Below, piece after piece: positions 50,601-63,049 of a stretch of 64,000 bases of DNA (its first letter is position 1; every line of letters starts with the position of its first letter). Source of the DNA: Caprimulgus europaeus (lineage: Eukaryota > Chordata > Aves > Caprimulgiformes > Caprimulgidae); the NCBI GenBank assembly GCA_907165065.1, contig OU015540.1, positions 5,750,001-5,814,000 on the forward strand, written 5' to 3'. The translations under genes were made by a program, and so were the position numbers. The notes beneath the pieces are model-generated. The model saw nothing but the letters and a program-made list of their open reading frames with translations. It made no database searches and was not told where the DNA came from.

Positions 50601-53600
50601 AGCAAGAGCCAGCACACACATAGCATCCCAACTCTGGCAGGAGTTGTTCTCAGAAGTATTGCAGCAACTAATGAGGAAGGAACATGGGCTTTATGGAAGC
50701 TCACACCTTTTCTTATCCCAGCATGATCCCCTGTAGAATATGTGTTATGTCACAATTAGGAGATTCGTAGCTTTATGTAGCCTCGTAGCTTGTATAAAAG
50801 TGAGAGCTGCTGTGTCTTGCTCTTTGAATTCAGTGGAATAATCTTCTTGCATCTTCCTTGACAGCAGCCGACAGGAAAGGTAACTTGTGCAGAGCAGCAC
50901 CCAGTTCTTTGCTGGCAGTGAAGGAGTGAAGTTTGTTCTCATTCCACCAAGGAAACTGGGATGGAGAGACAGTTGTCAGAAGCATATCACCAGTTTTCCT
51001 TCTCCAACTTTGACTGAGGACAGAGTGCTCTGCAGAGCACTCATCTGTGCCTTTTTCACTTGCCCCTGATTTTAGCAAAGGGGACTGTAACAAGTCAGGT
51101 TCATTACCAAACCTTGCAATTCAAGAAAACTCTTTAAATAGCAACTTCTCTCATTCTTCAGTCGCTGGCTCAATGCCCAGGGAAAATAGTGGGTTGAGAA
51201 TATGAAGCAACAACTTTTCTTTTTCCTGTAATAGTGCTTTCAAACTATATGTCTGTTTAGAAACATTAATCATTGTAACTACGGGGTAAAAACCTCCTGC
51301 CTGTCTTTAATCTTACCTGTGCAATGAGATGGCAACAGTGAGCTGTTGTTTGCTGTGGATGATTAAGAAGGGCTAGCTTTCAAATAGTTGACTATATCTT
51401 TTTCTCAATTTACTTTTCTATCACTTTAAATTAGAGATGGTCTTGGCTGTTCTGTTGCAAACTCTCCTTGTCCTGTGATCTTTTTCTGCTGTCGCAAACT
51501 GTTCAGGGCTAGGTTAAGTTAGCCCTGCTTTGGAAAACCTGAAGTAAAGGTTTGTCAGAAGGTTTTGCATTACAAAGCACCCTTGTCTAAGGCAGCCATG
51601 GGCATAGCATGCCGTCAAGAGTTGTGGCATTGCCTAAGGGTCTGCCCTGCAGAAGAGACATAGAACTGCTTGTAGGTCTTGATTTCTTGTGACATTTTTA
51701 TGAGAGTAAGTGTAATTCTCGACAAATATTAATGTGGTTACATTGTACCTATTGAAAGCTTCTCACCTCTACAAGTTTAACAAAATGTGGTTTGGTATTT
51801 ATATCTCCTTTCCAGCCTGTGCTAGCATTGGTAGGTGGTATTAAACAGGGGCTGCACGATTAATAGCGTAAATGATACTTCAAAGTGTTTTCCAGACAAT
51901 AACTAACTAATCCAGTTTGGTGCTTATGAGGGGAGAGCGATCCCATGGTATTATTTGTAGCATTTTAAGTTTGTAAATCCCTACAGAATCTCTGAGAGGC
52001 AAAAGAAATCCCATACACATGATAATTATGTTATAAAATGGTACAAGATGCCAGCCAACCTTCCTGCATGCCTTGGATGCCTATTGCATGTGTTGCTACC
52101 ACAGCTGCCTCCTGTGTGCCAGATGTTCCTGTTAAAAGGTGACAAGAGAAGAGTGGACATGCAGAGATAGAGGCTTCTCCTGTTGTGCAAAGAGCATATG
52201 AGGCAGCTCGTGGGCCATTTCTAACGCGGGGCTCCTTGACCAGACGGTGGAAGGCCACTGAGTGCAGCTGATTACCTGGGGCACTGAAGAGCACCTGGTC
52301 TTGACTTCAGAAAGAGGGTTACATGGATGGTTGGGCTAACACAAACGGTTTTGACTGGTGCAATAACTTGCTCCTGGATGAGCATCCTAGATACACAGGA
52401 GATTAAATCCTTGGCTGTGGGTTGTACTTGCTCTGTTTTTTAGTGCAGTTGGGGATGTGCTGCCTTTCATCTGCCCAAAGTCCTAGCATAGAGACAATAC
52501 ATCTGAGCAGTGTTGTCTGAGGTGTTGTCTTCATTAAACTTTGACTGCCCTTTGAATGCCTTTTGACTTTGAATGTCCATTTTTCCAGTAACTCTTTCCA
52601 TATCCCTTCTCTCAGAAACCTGAACTATCTACTAGGGAAAGTTTCTGAGGAGCTGGAGTAGATCTCAGCCCTTCCTATTTCATTTCTTGAGGCCATGGCC
52701 CATTTCACAGAACAGCTGTCTGGGACAGCCCATTTTCTGCGACCTCCCTTCTGCTGTGTGCCATTTATATTTCAGGGTCCCCGCCCCCAGACGTGACATG
52801 TCTCCTTTTCCTCCTTGTCACTTCAGCTCATGGCTGCTCAGTATCTCACCATCTTCTGACAGCCCCAGAGTGGCTTCCTTTGGCTTTTCTTTCCTGCTTT
52901 CTTGTTAGCAAAGGAATTAAACACAGCAGGTTGTTGTCCTTTGTTGCTGACTCTGTTTAAACAATCTGCAGGTGCTGTGAAAGAGCACCACAAGCACTGC
53001 TGTCCCTTTCTCCATCTCCTCCTCTGAGTGTTTTGTAATGTCAATAAGCTTTGGATGAAACCACAATGGTAAGTGACAGCCACCAAGCCAATGCAGAAAG
53101 TCACAGGTTGGAAAGGAAACCCACTGGATAAAAAGAAAGTGTTTGAGAGAAGCAGAGGGGAGGGCAGAGTGAGCACGTAGAGGAGGAAAAGAACAGAAAG
53201 CCGGTGGCAGGAGCTGGGCAAAATAGCCAGGGTGGATAAACAGGCAGACGGCGTGTTTCACCAGCACGTCTGATTTGTTCCTTCTTTCCAAACGGTTTAG
53301 CTGGGGCCCTCAATTTGAAAATAAACTTTCCTTTTGTTTTTAAACAGTTCAGTGCCCAGGAGAGCATCAAATAGCTTCGGTTTCAAATCAAAATGAGATT
53401 GCGGTGGTTGTGTTGTCATCGTACCCGTTCCGCTGCTGTGGTCTTTGGGAGGAGGAGGAGGCGTCTTTGGGGAGCGGGTCCAGCTAGGCTCGTTGCTATG
53501 GCAAAGTCTCTGCTGATGCCTGCTCTCTGCCTGTAATTGCTATTCAGCAGCTGTTTCCAGTGGTCGTCTGGAGGAACTTGCACAAGTTATGGATGTGAAA

Positions 53601-53640
53601 ATCCCTCCCTGTCTGTTGGCCTTCGCTGGAACCGAGCTTT
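47671..53640. other. Intronic stretch, no gene seen
   Basis: Nearly 6 kb of unremarkable, moderately GC sequence. The largest open stretches (162 codons at 49586-50074, +; 127 codons at 52838-53221, -) are overlapped by opposite-strand frames and show no domain. Confidence 0.55.
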
Positions 53641-54215
53641 GACAGGAGAGATGCATTAGCTTCTAAACTCACCAGTAATTAGGTTGGTTTGAGTGGACTT
53701 TGCTGAAAGTTAAGGCTTTGGGGCTGGGAAAGGAGGGTGGAGGGGGAAGTGGCAACTTTAAAAAATCAGTATTGCAAATGCAATGCAAAAGAGTGTAATT
53801 AGCATGTTTTGCAGGGCCTATTAATTCCTCTGAAATGCTGTTTATTAGGCAGAAGAACTTGGGAGCCCATCAGTGGATTAAACAGGTTCTGTAATGAAAT
53901 GTAAATGGTGTAATTGGGCTTGTTCTGAAAGTATTTATTCTTCACCTGTGACCTGCTTGATTGCGGTTTGACAACACGAAGGAGTGTGCATCTCTTGGTT
54001 AATGACAGCTAATTCCCTGGAGCTAATGGAGTGGGACGCCCAGGCGCATGGCGCTGGGAACGGCAGGTCGTGCCTGGAGCTCTGCAGTGATTGGCACCAA
54101 TCCGAGCACAATGTAACTTTAATTACAGTAATTCCAAATCTAAAGCAAGCATTTAGCTGCTGGAGAGAGGCTCTTAATTTTGCAAATAGATGCCATATAA
54201 TGGGCTGACCTTTTA
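53641..54215. promoter_or_regulatory. Candidate conserved non-coding element, about 570 bases
   Basis: Two adjoining blocks. Block A (53755-53960) has ATTGCAAATGCAATGCAAA (C/EBP- and octamer-like words), GTGTAATTAGC, TATTAATTCC and GGATTAAAC. Block B (54000-54215) has GAGCTAATGGAG, a CpG-bearing core (GGACGCCCAGGCGCATGGCGC), the palindrome ATTGGCACCAAT (54090-54101), TTTAATTACAGTAATTCC and TTTTGCAAATAG. There are no repeat matches and frames are closed. This is the strongest enhancer-like texture in the window, though conservation is not tested. Confidence 0.4.
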
Positions 54216-56904
54216 TTAGACAAATATTGGGATGGGTGGGAACGCCTGTCCTCCAAGATACAGGTAACGTTATTGGTTCCCATTAGCTCAGTGAAAATCA
54301 CAGAGGGACGTTCTCCCTGCCAGGTTAACCATATGGATTTCTTTCAATGAGCAGCGTAGTGGAGCCAGGAGGGAAATGTGGTGCTGTATGTTATTTAAAT
54401 GCAGTCTTGTCATCAAGGCTTGAAATTCTTCTGCTGCTCCTCTGTCTTATGTGTGTGCTTATGTCAGTATAGACCACTGGGATTTTTTTCTGTTGTTGTT
54501 TTCCCTTTCTACAAACCCTCTTTAGCCCAACTGTGCAGTGCTAAATATCTCCAGGCACACGGGAAAGGTCACGCTGCTCTGTTGGAGCAAGAGAGCTAAA
54601 TACTCAGTTTTGTCTGGCATTATGGTGTCCTGCATTAAGTGCTACCACCAGCACTTGTTCTGCTCTCTCCTCCATAGGCTTGAGATGGATGTGCACAGGC
54701 ACAGCCTCCCTTCACTCTTACTGGAAAGGACCTTCCAGTGCAGAGACGGGCTGTCCTGTGGGAGCAGAGCAGGGTGTGCAGTGAAGGAGGACTGCAGAGC
54801 ACCCACCAGCAGGCACTAGCAATCCTCCAGCTCTTCCCAAATCCACTAAGCCCTGCAGCCTCCAACCTTGCTTTCCCTTAGCTCAGTCTCTCTTTTAAGC
54901 AGGAGTCTTGTTAGAGTTGAAATGAAGCCAGATAGGGAAGCTTTTATCCAGGAAACATCCAGGTCTGTGTGTATGGATTGGGAATAGCTCCCCAGGGGAG
55001 TGCTGTGGGCTGTCAACTTTAATGTTTGGAACAGAAGAAACACAATTTCTGCAAGCAATGCCTTTCTTTTCTGTTTCATTATTCTTCCTCCTCTGCCTCT
55101 TTCTGTCTATGAGCTGAGAGGCAGAGAGATAGGAGTGACAGCGTGGTCACAGGTCTCTTTACTTCACTGACCTTGAACTTGTCCCCCAAGTCAGGACGTG
55201 CTGCTTGGGGTGACCATGGAGAGGGCAGGGTGGGAGGCAGCTGTACACAGGGTAGAGGACAGCATGATCAGTAGATATTTGGCCACCTGAACAAATGAAT
55301 GAATGGGAATCATTGGGTGGAGAATACATAAAGGATGTTAGGGAGAACTAGAAACGATGGGGTTTTGATGCTGCTGTGGAGCTGTGGCCAATGTGAGGTA
55401 GTTGTCTGAAACCAGTCCAGCAGAGAGATGAGAACAGTGGCAAACAGGAGGGAGCATCTCGCGAGGCCAGGCACGTTCCTCTTTCCCAGCAGATGCCTTT
55501 CCATACACATTGCCTAATTCCAGCAGAAATAACACCTTCTCTGGATGAGCTCACGCTCCTGTTCATGTAGAGCAGCCTCTTTTTGCGCTGGATTTTTGCT
55601 TTCTGGAGAGTCAGTCCACTGGCACGTTCCCAGAGCAGAGGCAGAGCAGCCTCCAGCTGCAGCGTGGCTGCGCTGAGCAGATTCTCCTGGTGTCAAATGC
55701 ATCCTACTCCCCAGCTTCTCATCTGGAAGATGCAGCTCTCATGGGAATCTTGCTGGGAAGGGGTTATGTTAACATTGCAAAGACATTTCCTTGGCAAAAA
55801 AAGCAATAACAATTCTGGTCATTGTTAGAAAAATAAAAGTCTTCAGGTTTACCTTCCTCTTTTTCCTACCCTTTGCTAACAAACCCATCCACATCCCAGG
55901 CTGGGTGGCCTCTCTCAGCCCTTTCTGCTCTCAGCCAGCAGTCACCAAAACCTTCAGTAAGCCAAGTATTTTCTGAAATAGTTTGTAACAGACAGCCCTA
56001 GGCCACAGGCAAAACCAGGGCAGATTGCATGTGGTCTGTAATGGTGACAATAAACCCAAAATAGAAATATTGTCTATCATCTCCACTATAGGAGCCCAAT
56101 TTTGGGAGTTATTTAATCTTTTCGGCTTCCAGATGCATGCTCCTGGCTGCTGGTAAAGCCCAATCTGGCTTTCTAAATTCAGATATTTTTCTTTTTAGCA
56201 CATACAGAGATTGTATTTACCTGAACTATCCGTGCAAATGTGGGAAGTGTTCAGATGACTGGTACAGATGATAGAGTTGCCTAAGAGACAATCATAAATG
56301 TTTATTTTCTCAGTGATGGCATAATCTTCCTGAGCACTATTTTTGTGAAGGCCAGAAGTGTGGATTGCTCTCTGGGGAAGGCTGTGCCAGGTCAATAGTT
56401 CTCTAACTAGTTTTCACCCTTCTTTTATCTTTGGGACATAGCACAGCTGTGGGAGATAGCACAGCTCTGCAGCAGTTGGATGAGAACTGCCAAATTTTAA
56501 TATCAATATGAAGTGTGGCAAGCAGAAGGAAGGTAGGATGGGCAGGTTCTATCTTTGGGGAACCAGAAGAGAATTGGACATTGTTAGCATGGCCAAGTGC
56601 TTCAAGGAGAGCTTGGAAGAGCCTTCAAGTGCCTTATCCTTCTCATCTCTCCACCTCTTTGTTCTCTTTGAAGTCTGTACAGCCCCTTCCCCCTTTTTTT
56701 TTTTTCCCCTCTGTCTCTTGTTTTACATTCAAGTAAAGGAACCATCTCAATGCACGTGTCACATGCTTATAAAAAGCAGTATAAAATAGCTTTATGAGCA
56801 TGAGTAGTGAGGAGCAGCTGAGTGCTTTATCTCTGCAAGCTCATCCTACTTGTCCATTCAGGCCCATTCATCTCCTTTTAGGACTTTTTTCTATTATCAG
56901 CCTG
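54216..56904. other. Intronic stretch, no gene seen
   Basis: Mixed composition. A short local duplication reads ATAGCACAGCT at about 56438-56448 and again at 56456-56466. No coding resemblance on either strand. Confidence 0.55.
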
Positions 56905-56995
56905 GAGACTTTTCAAGGGTGGGACTCTGCCTCTGTCACATCCCCGTGAATACCTGTTGCATTTTGGGCACTGAATAAATAATAATAAATAATGA
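56905..56995 (+). repeat. Ancient amniote SINE/L3 tail with (AATA)n end
   Basis: TTCAAGGGTGGGACTCTGCCTC, then TACCTGTTGCATTTTGGGCAC, then AATAAATAATAATAAATAATG resembles the 3' tail of MIR1-like or L3-like amniote repeats ('gggcagggactgtctc...tgtacagcgcctagcac...aataataataat'). Moderate divergence; the exact family cannot be assigned by eye. Confidence 0.45.
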
Positions 56996-57229
56996 TTGCA
57001 CCAGAAAGATGTCAGCCAGATTAAATGCTGCTGCTATAAACAGAAAAGGCTTTTGGCTGGGGAAAGGCAGCAGGTTGCTGGGGCGGTCTGTGCTCAGGGT
57101 GAGTGGCAGCTCCCGGTCATTAATACAGGACTTTGATCTCTGAAGTAGGAGATTATTCCCCTGTGGCTCTTTGGTGTGAGGAACCAGTGAGAGATTGACA
57201 GTGGTAAAACACAGCCATCTGAGAGGCTC

Positions 57230-57360
57230 CTCCAGCATTTTACTGAGATTAGATCTCCGAGAGGGGCCGTTAGAAGGGAAGAAGTGATGGAACAGCGGGT
57301 TATGTGACTGCTGTGACTCATTAATATAACAAAATTTATGTCCAGGGTACTCTCACAACT
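57230..57360. promoter_or_regulatory. Candidate conserved non-coding element
   Basis: AGATTAGATCTCCGAGAGGGGCCG is followed by GTTATGTGACTGCTGTGACTCATTAATATAAC, which contains TGACTCA (an AP-1 core) next to ATTAAT. Repeat-free. Motif-level inference. Confidence 0.25.
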
Positions 57361-60300
57361 GGTCCGAACCAACTCTTAGGAGCTGTTTCTTTCTTCTCCC
57401 GGTGTTACTATTGCCTAAAGGCCTCTGTGGGAGATGCACTGACTCTTTTAACAGCCTCTTGCATTTACTGTGACTCGGACTCTGTTCTCAGAGGCTTGGC
57501 AGTGCCACCGGCGTGGACTTCACATTCGTTCTGCACCTGGAACGATCTCTGTCTCTGGAGCCTCCTTTGTGAGCAGCAGCTTCGTGGCACAGGAGCAGGT
57601 TACAAAACGTGGTTGCACATAGTTGTGTGTCTGACAGTCTCTAGTCTTGCCGGGGCTGGGCCTTGGATTTTTTCCCAGGTTGTCTTTGTGAAGTTATCAG
57701 AGCATCAAGACACAACCGCTGGGAGGTGATGATGGAGAAGCTCGTTTTATTGAATTTCAACCTCTGTATTAATATATCATAACCCAAACTGATGGGAAAA
57801 ATTGTCTTTCACTAGTGTTGGCACTACCAGAAGACAAGTCAATAGAGACCAGACATTTTCACCCCAAGGTCCCCAGGCCAGGTCTGGGTCCTGGCCAGAA
57901 GTGACAGAAAATCGTTGACATTGAGCAGCGTTTTTTCTCTCCAGGAAGGGTTTTTGCCCTTTATCTAGTTCCTGTTAAACAGCAGATACATGAACAAAAC
58001 AGAAACCATCCCAGCCTTGTGTCCTGCTGTCAGTGGCCCAGGACCCACCATGGGACACCAAGGTATGTCACTCCTCATGGCTCAGCTGAGCCCAGCTCTC
58101 CTACTGCCTCACCACGCTGCTTCTGAGGATAGCTAGTTTCATTTTTGCTGCTTGCCATTAGTTCCTCCCCATCAGCACTAAATTCCCTTCTAATTGAGCC
58201 ACTCAAGTAGACCAGGAGGAAGCAGGGTCTGTGCTGAGCATTAGAGCTGTTGCTGCTAGTGGGGAGAGGAAGGTCTGGGGGTAGTTACTGGGGAGAAAGC
58301 CATAGAGAGCAGCTTTGGATCCTCCTCGTAGATGGGCCAAGTAGTGTTTGAAATCCACCATTCCTGGACTGCTGCTGAGAGCGGTTTGTGAAATGTTAGG
58401 TTATTGTTTGGGCAAGAATAAACCGAAAGTAGAGAAAAAAAACTAATTGCAGGCTTTTTTGTTTTCTGAATTCATCCTCTGGCAGGTTTTTTTTCCCCCT
58501 TGCTTTTTTTTACACTAAGGTGACCCCAGCTCTTTCTCCCAGGTTTGCTTTGTTCCCAGAAAACAGATTGGGATGACAAGGAAACAGTGTGAGCCCTTCC
58601 CAGCCCCCTTAGCATGATTGCTGTCTCCCAGCTGTTTTCTCCTTCAGTGCTTGTAAGGTGGATCCTCCTTCTCTCCCCCTAGAACTCATTCATCAGAGGT
58701 GTCATGCCAGTAATGACCTAGCACCTCTTGATTTTTAGTCACAGTTTTGCATTGCCAGTTAGTGGATTTCTCTCACTACCTTCCCCACCCCAGATATCTA
58801 CTGTGTTGCTCACGGTTCCCCCCACCAGATCTCTACCATGGCATCGTGCTTGCTCGCAACTGGGATGCCACTGTTCAGCACCAGCACAGGCATAATGAAA
58901 ACACCATTACCACTCAATTGAAAGCAAATGAAAATGCATCTGCAGCAGCACTCCAGTTCACACAGAGGAGATGATTAAAGATGAATGAAGTCAACCAGTG
59001 GTTAGCACAAGTCAAAATGAGATACTTCTTGAGAAGAAGCATTTCTCTGACTATGAAGCAGTGCAGGTATGGGAGGAATCAGTCTGGAGGCGACAGCACA
59101 GCTGTTCCCACCTTCTTTCCCCAGCAAGTGACTCACAGAAAGATGATAAGTGTTTGGAGATCCCACCAGTAGCAAAGCAGTTTTGCCCTGGAGTTGTGCT
59201 GCTTCATGTTTGTGCTTACAGGGATGCTTGGAGGCCAGATTTGTTCACATCTAAAGCAGCAAGAAGCATGGTAGAGCTGAGCAGTTGGACAGGAGTGCTA
59301 CAAAGAGCTGGAAAGGAGGACACACTGGGTCTGGGTTTGGAGTGTTTCACGTAGGAGGTCCGTTCATGTAACCTCACAGCACTGAGAACTGGAAACGCTT
59401 CATTGGCAGAGCAGAAAACCAGCTCTTGTTCAGAGCAGGATTTGAGAAGGAGTATCTTATGGCAGGCAGAGGAGAGCACCAGCCCTCTAAATCGTCCCAG
59501 AGAGAAGATGTGAAGAAAAAAGAGGAAGGGAGGGGAAAAATCACTCTTTAAGGCGATTTGGCAAAGAAGAAAGTGAAGAAGAAGGCACGTGTGTGTGAGA
59601 GAAGTGGGAGAAGAGAGGAGAAGTGATCCAAGAGCTCCCATCAGCATTAGAGGAAGAGATGGCTGTGAGGGTAATTTACCACACAGGCAGGAGAGAGCAA
59701 AGCAGCATTGGGAGGAGAGGACAGCTGTCAAAGGGCCTTCAGAAAAGAAGACAGGCACCAACTTAGGAGCCTCTTGACAAAAAGTAGTGTGTCTCTTTCT
59801 GGGTCTTCCAGCAGAATCTCCTGTTGTATCAGTCTTTGCCTCCCTCTTTTTCTGTCTCTGTTGAGGAAGGATTAGTCATCTTTGAAATTCAGCTTGAAAC
59901 CAACTTCCAACATCACCTCCTACATCAACCTATAGCAGGGCAAGGGGAGGGTAATGTAAAGATGTGATGGGCAGCATAAAGCACGTGGCACATGCACCTC
60001 TATTTTTTTACATCATAATTTTAACTTGTTTTTTCTCTGAAAAGAGGGGCAGTTCTTGCTGGGCAGTCTCTGTTTCTCCTGCCTCACCTCAAGAGCTAAA
60101 TACAGTAAGAGGCTGGAGAATGTCTTTCTAATTAACTTAACAAAGAGCAGGTTAATAAGTAGCTTGATCATAGTCAGAGTTCCTATATGGGAAGGAGATT
60201 TTGGCTAGTGAAGAGCCCTTTAATCTATCAGACAAAAGCGTAACAAGATCAAATACTGGAAGTAGAAACCAGGAAAGATTAGAAATAAGGAAATGTTTTT

Positions 60301-60892
60301 GTTACAACAAGGGTAATTAGTCATTGGAACTATTTATCTCAGTACGTAGGGGATTCACCATCACTTTGAAGTATCTAAATGAAGATGGGATATTCTTGTA
60401 CAAGAAATGTTCTAAGTCAGCTAGCAATTATGAGCCTGATGCAGGAACTGCTTTGCTTAATTCACCAGCTTGTGCTTGTCATCAGTTTAGATTGGCTGAT
60501 TCTCACGGTTCTTTTGAGCTCCGCAATTTGCGAACCTATGAGAAATCAGGGATGCTGCTGATGAGCAGAGCACCTGATAGTGCAAATACTGGGACAGGGA
60601 AGTAGTAGAAGAGAGCAAAGGGCTCTTTTGAAGCCCTCTGCTAACAACTTGGTAATTTTGCTGAACAGAAAATGGCTTTCCCATGCTTCAAGAGAGATCG
60701 GGCTGCAAACCCACCTTACATCAGAGGTCGGCTGGAGATGTTGTCATCTTATCAGACTCGTTATACCGTGTGGGTACTGTCACAGGACTGAAAATGCAAT
60801 GGCTTTGTTTGTCCCAACTCATAGCATTCATCTTTCAAGCAATTCCCAAACATAATTAATCCACTGACTGACACACCTTACTGGCTTCTTGT
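57361..60892. other. Intronic stretch, no gene seen
   Basis: Contains the purine-rich tract listed at 59508-59632 and T-runs at 58476-58512. A 181-codon minus-strand open stretch (59216-59761) lies opposite that tract and is explained by its composition. Confidence 0.55.
59508..59632 (+). repeat. Purine-rich tract
   Basis: GA-rich sequence (GAAGAAAAAAGAGGAAGGGAGG, AAGAAGAAAGTGAAGAAGAAGG, GAGAAGAGAGGAGAAG) with few pyrimidines except at 59548-59565. Confidence 0.7.
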
Positions 60893-61012
60893 TATCATCA
60901 CTCGTTTTATGGGTAAGGACAGTTGAGGTGGCGTGGAGATTTCGTTTAGGCAATTAAGGAAAGAAGTTGTCAGAGCTGGGATTAATACTCAGAGCTTCAC
61001 AGCACCAGCTCA
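60893..61012 (-). repeat. MIR SINE relic
   Basis: ATCATCACTCGTTTTATGGGTAAGGACAGTTGAGGTGG, then GGCAATTAAGGAAAGAAGTTGTCAGAGCTGGGATTAATACTCAGAGC and CACCAGCTC, follows reverse MIR order ('attatttttacagatgaggaaactgaggc...agtgacttgcccaaggtcac...cagagctgggattagaactcagg'). Confidence 0.65.
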
Positions 61013-61199
61013 TTTTAAAATTACTAATGGAGGGCTAGGAAACCTGTGTCTGCTGTTGGCCCAAATTTGATCTTCCTTTCTTAAATAAGAATCATAAAAG
61101 AGGGAAGGGGGCTGGAGGAATGCAGAAGTACCGAGCGGGCCCCGTTGGGAAGCCTGATGGGAAGCGCCAGAGGCTTCAGCGCTCGTTGTGTCTCTGGCA

Positions 61200-61440
61200 G
61201 CCTTACCCTGCGGTGAGGATAATAAAGTTGAAAATTAAATCAAATTTCAAATGTTAAACCAGCCAATTAAAGAGGCAATCACATCAAAACATGCATTTTT
61301 AAAAAGTTTTTGTTTACTCTGTCATAATTAATTTATTTAGCAAGAAAACTTTTGTTTGTACAAAATACTTGTTAAATTGGTGATGAGCGGTTGAGGGAGC
61401 GGAGACGCAGCTACACGGAGGTGTAGCGAAGCACCAGTTA
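61200..61440. promoter_or_regulatory. Candidate conserved non-coding element with short hairpin
   Basis: AT-rich, repeat-free block with GAAAATTAAATCAAATTTC, CAGCCAATTAAAGAGGC, CATAATTAATTTATTTAGC and TTTTGTTTGTAC (a forkhead-like TGTTTGT word). It is followed by GAGCGGTTGAGGGAGCGGAGACGC and a perfect 7-bp stem GCTACAC-GGAG-GTGTAGC at 61410-61427. Confidence 0.35.
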
Positions 61441-61589
61441 ACCAAAATGTCACCTGAAGTTCCCTGAAGATCTGTCTGAATGAGTTTTATGGAGAAAGTC
61501 TTTTCCTACCACAAACCAAACATGATGCATCTTTTTCAGATTGCATGACTGGAGGCATGATTGCTGTTTGTGGCCTGTCCATTAACCTT

Positions 61590-61650
61590 AAGAGTGTCTT
61601 TGATCAAATAACTTACCATCTCTTGGCTTTGATTTCCCTTGATGCCTCCC
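61590..61650 (+). repeat. Possible MIR SINE relic
   Basis: GTCTTTGATCAAATAACTTACCATCTCTTGGCTTTGATTTCCC resembles the MIR core 'tgaccttgggcaagttacttaacctctctgtgcctcagtttccc'. Short, with no confirming flanks. Confidence 0.35.
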
Positions 61651-62574
61651 TTTAGAAGACTGAATAGCTGGTGAGATGGATACTTGGCTCTTTGGAAGTT
61701 ATCACTTACCTGTGTGCTCTCAGCATCAGTTGATAGCCTGTGAATGATTTTCTCTGGTTTCCTGCAGCTCAGTGTCCCTGCGTTTCAGGATCTTTCCTAT
61801 ATGTTTCGGGAGGTCAGTGTTTATTTTGCCTGTGGCTTATTGCATAAGCTGGCATATTTATCTCTTGAGATTCCTCTTGGAACATCATTGTTTGAACCTT
61901 TGTGAACACCTTTTGATAATGAAGAAGGTGGATTCTATCACAGATGTGTCTTTCCTTTCACCTTTTACCATGAGATGAGGGTAACAAGGTTTATTGCAGC
62001 AGGAAGTTCCTGCAAACTTCTTGCTTCCTACTGTTACCCCCTATTAGCTGGTCTTGAGACTCCATCTGAGGAATGAAAAATGCTAATTTCTAAAAGTAAA
62101 GCAATGAGAAAGCCTCACAAAAATAGGAATCTTACAGGAGGACCTGGAGAGAAGCATGGGCACCAATGGATCAGTGGCTGATAGAGAAAAGGCAGAGCCA
62201 AGGTCCTCAACCCAGGCCCAATGCAGATGACATGCTACTTTGCTTTGTGGTTTATAGATCTCCTGAGTGGCAGTAGTCAGGGGACAGTGACACTGTTCTC
62301 CTCCACAGGGCTGGGGGTGACGCAGTGGGGCTGAGCTGGAGAACCACTTGTTCACAGTTTGTGATTCACGGGGTAACTGGATCCAGTCTAAGCAGAAATT
62401 GGTTGGGAAGTGCTGAGGTGAAAGTCTTAAGAGATAGAGTTTGCTTTCTGTCATCCAGCAGTGGTTAGTTAGTGAGGAAAGGAGAAAATCTGACTTTTGA
62501 AGACTTGAATTCCTGATGCTTTTTCCTTCTCCCAGCCTCCTTTCTCTTCAGGAATAGACAGAGTCTGGAAGCAG

Positions 62575-62730
62575 CCGTTGCAAGTTTGCAGTTGCCTGAA
62601 CTTTTCGTTATTAATTAATCCCATCTTCATTCACACAGTAATCTCTTTGCCTCAGACCGTGGGTAATAAACACCCATCAAGCAGGCAGAGATGATAAATT
62701 ATCTACTTAATAATTAACAAATTAGTCCTA
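62575..62730. promoter_or_regulatory. Candidate conserved non-coding element
   Basis: TTATTAATTAATCCC (about 62609), GGGTAATAAACACCC (about 62661) and TTAATAATTAACAAATTAG (about 62708) cluster in a repeat-free stretch. Dense TAAT cores suggest homeodomain binding; inference. Confidence 0.28.
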
Positions 62731-63049
62731 GCAGATTGAACCAAACCAAAATTGTCTGTATGTGCACACAGCTTGCCTTCCCCTGGTTGTCACACTGAGG
62801 TATCACCAGAGATTTCAGCATGTCTCCATTGATCTCACCCTCCCATGCCACAGGGGCTGGTTGTGAGTTGATCTCTGTGTGTACTATGGCTTTTTCTAGA
62901 TCTGATGTTCTCTGTGTGCCAGCAAGGAAAATGAATGAGCCAAAGCAAGATGTCATGGAGAAAGAGTGTGATGGAGAAGAGAGGGAGATCCTGGGTTTTT
63001 AGTATTAGTTAGGATGCAGGAGCATCCCCACAGAAGGACCAGCTGTCCA

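Noticed and set aside
59216..59761. 181-codon minus-strand open stretch, Leu/Ser-rich with apparent hydrophobic segments
   Set aside because: It lies opposite a purine-rich tract, and the hydrophobic composition follows from the pyrimidine-rich complement.
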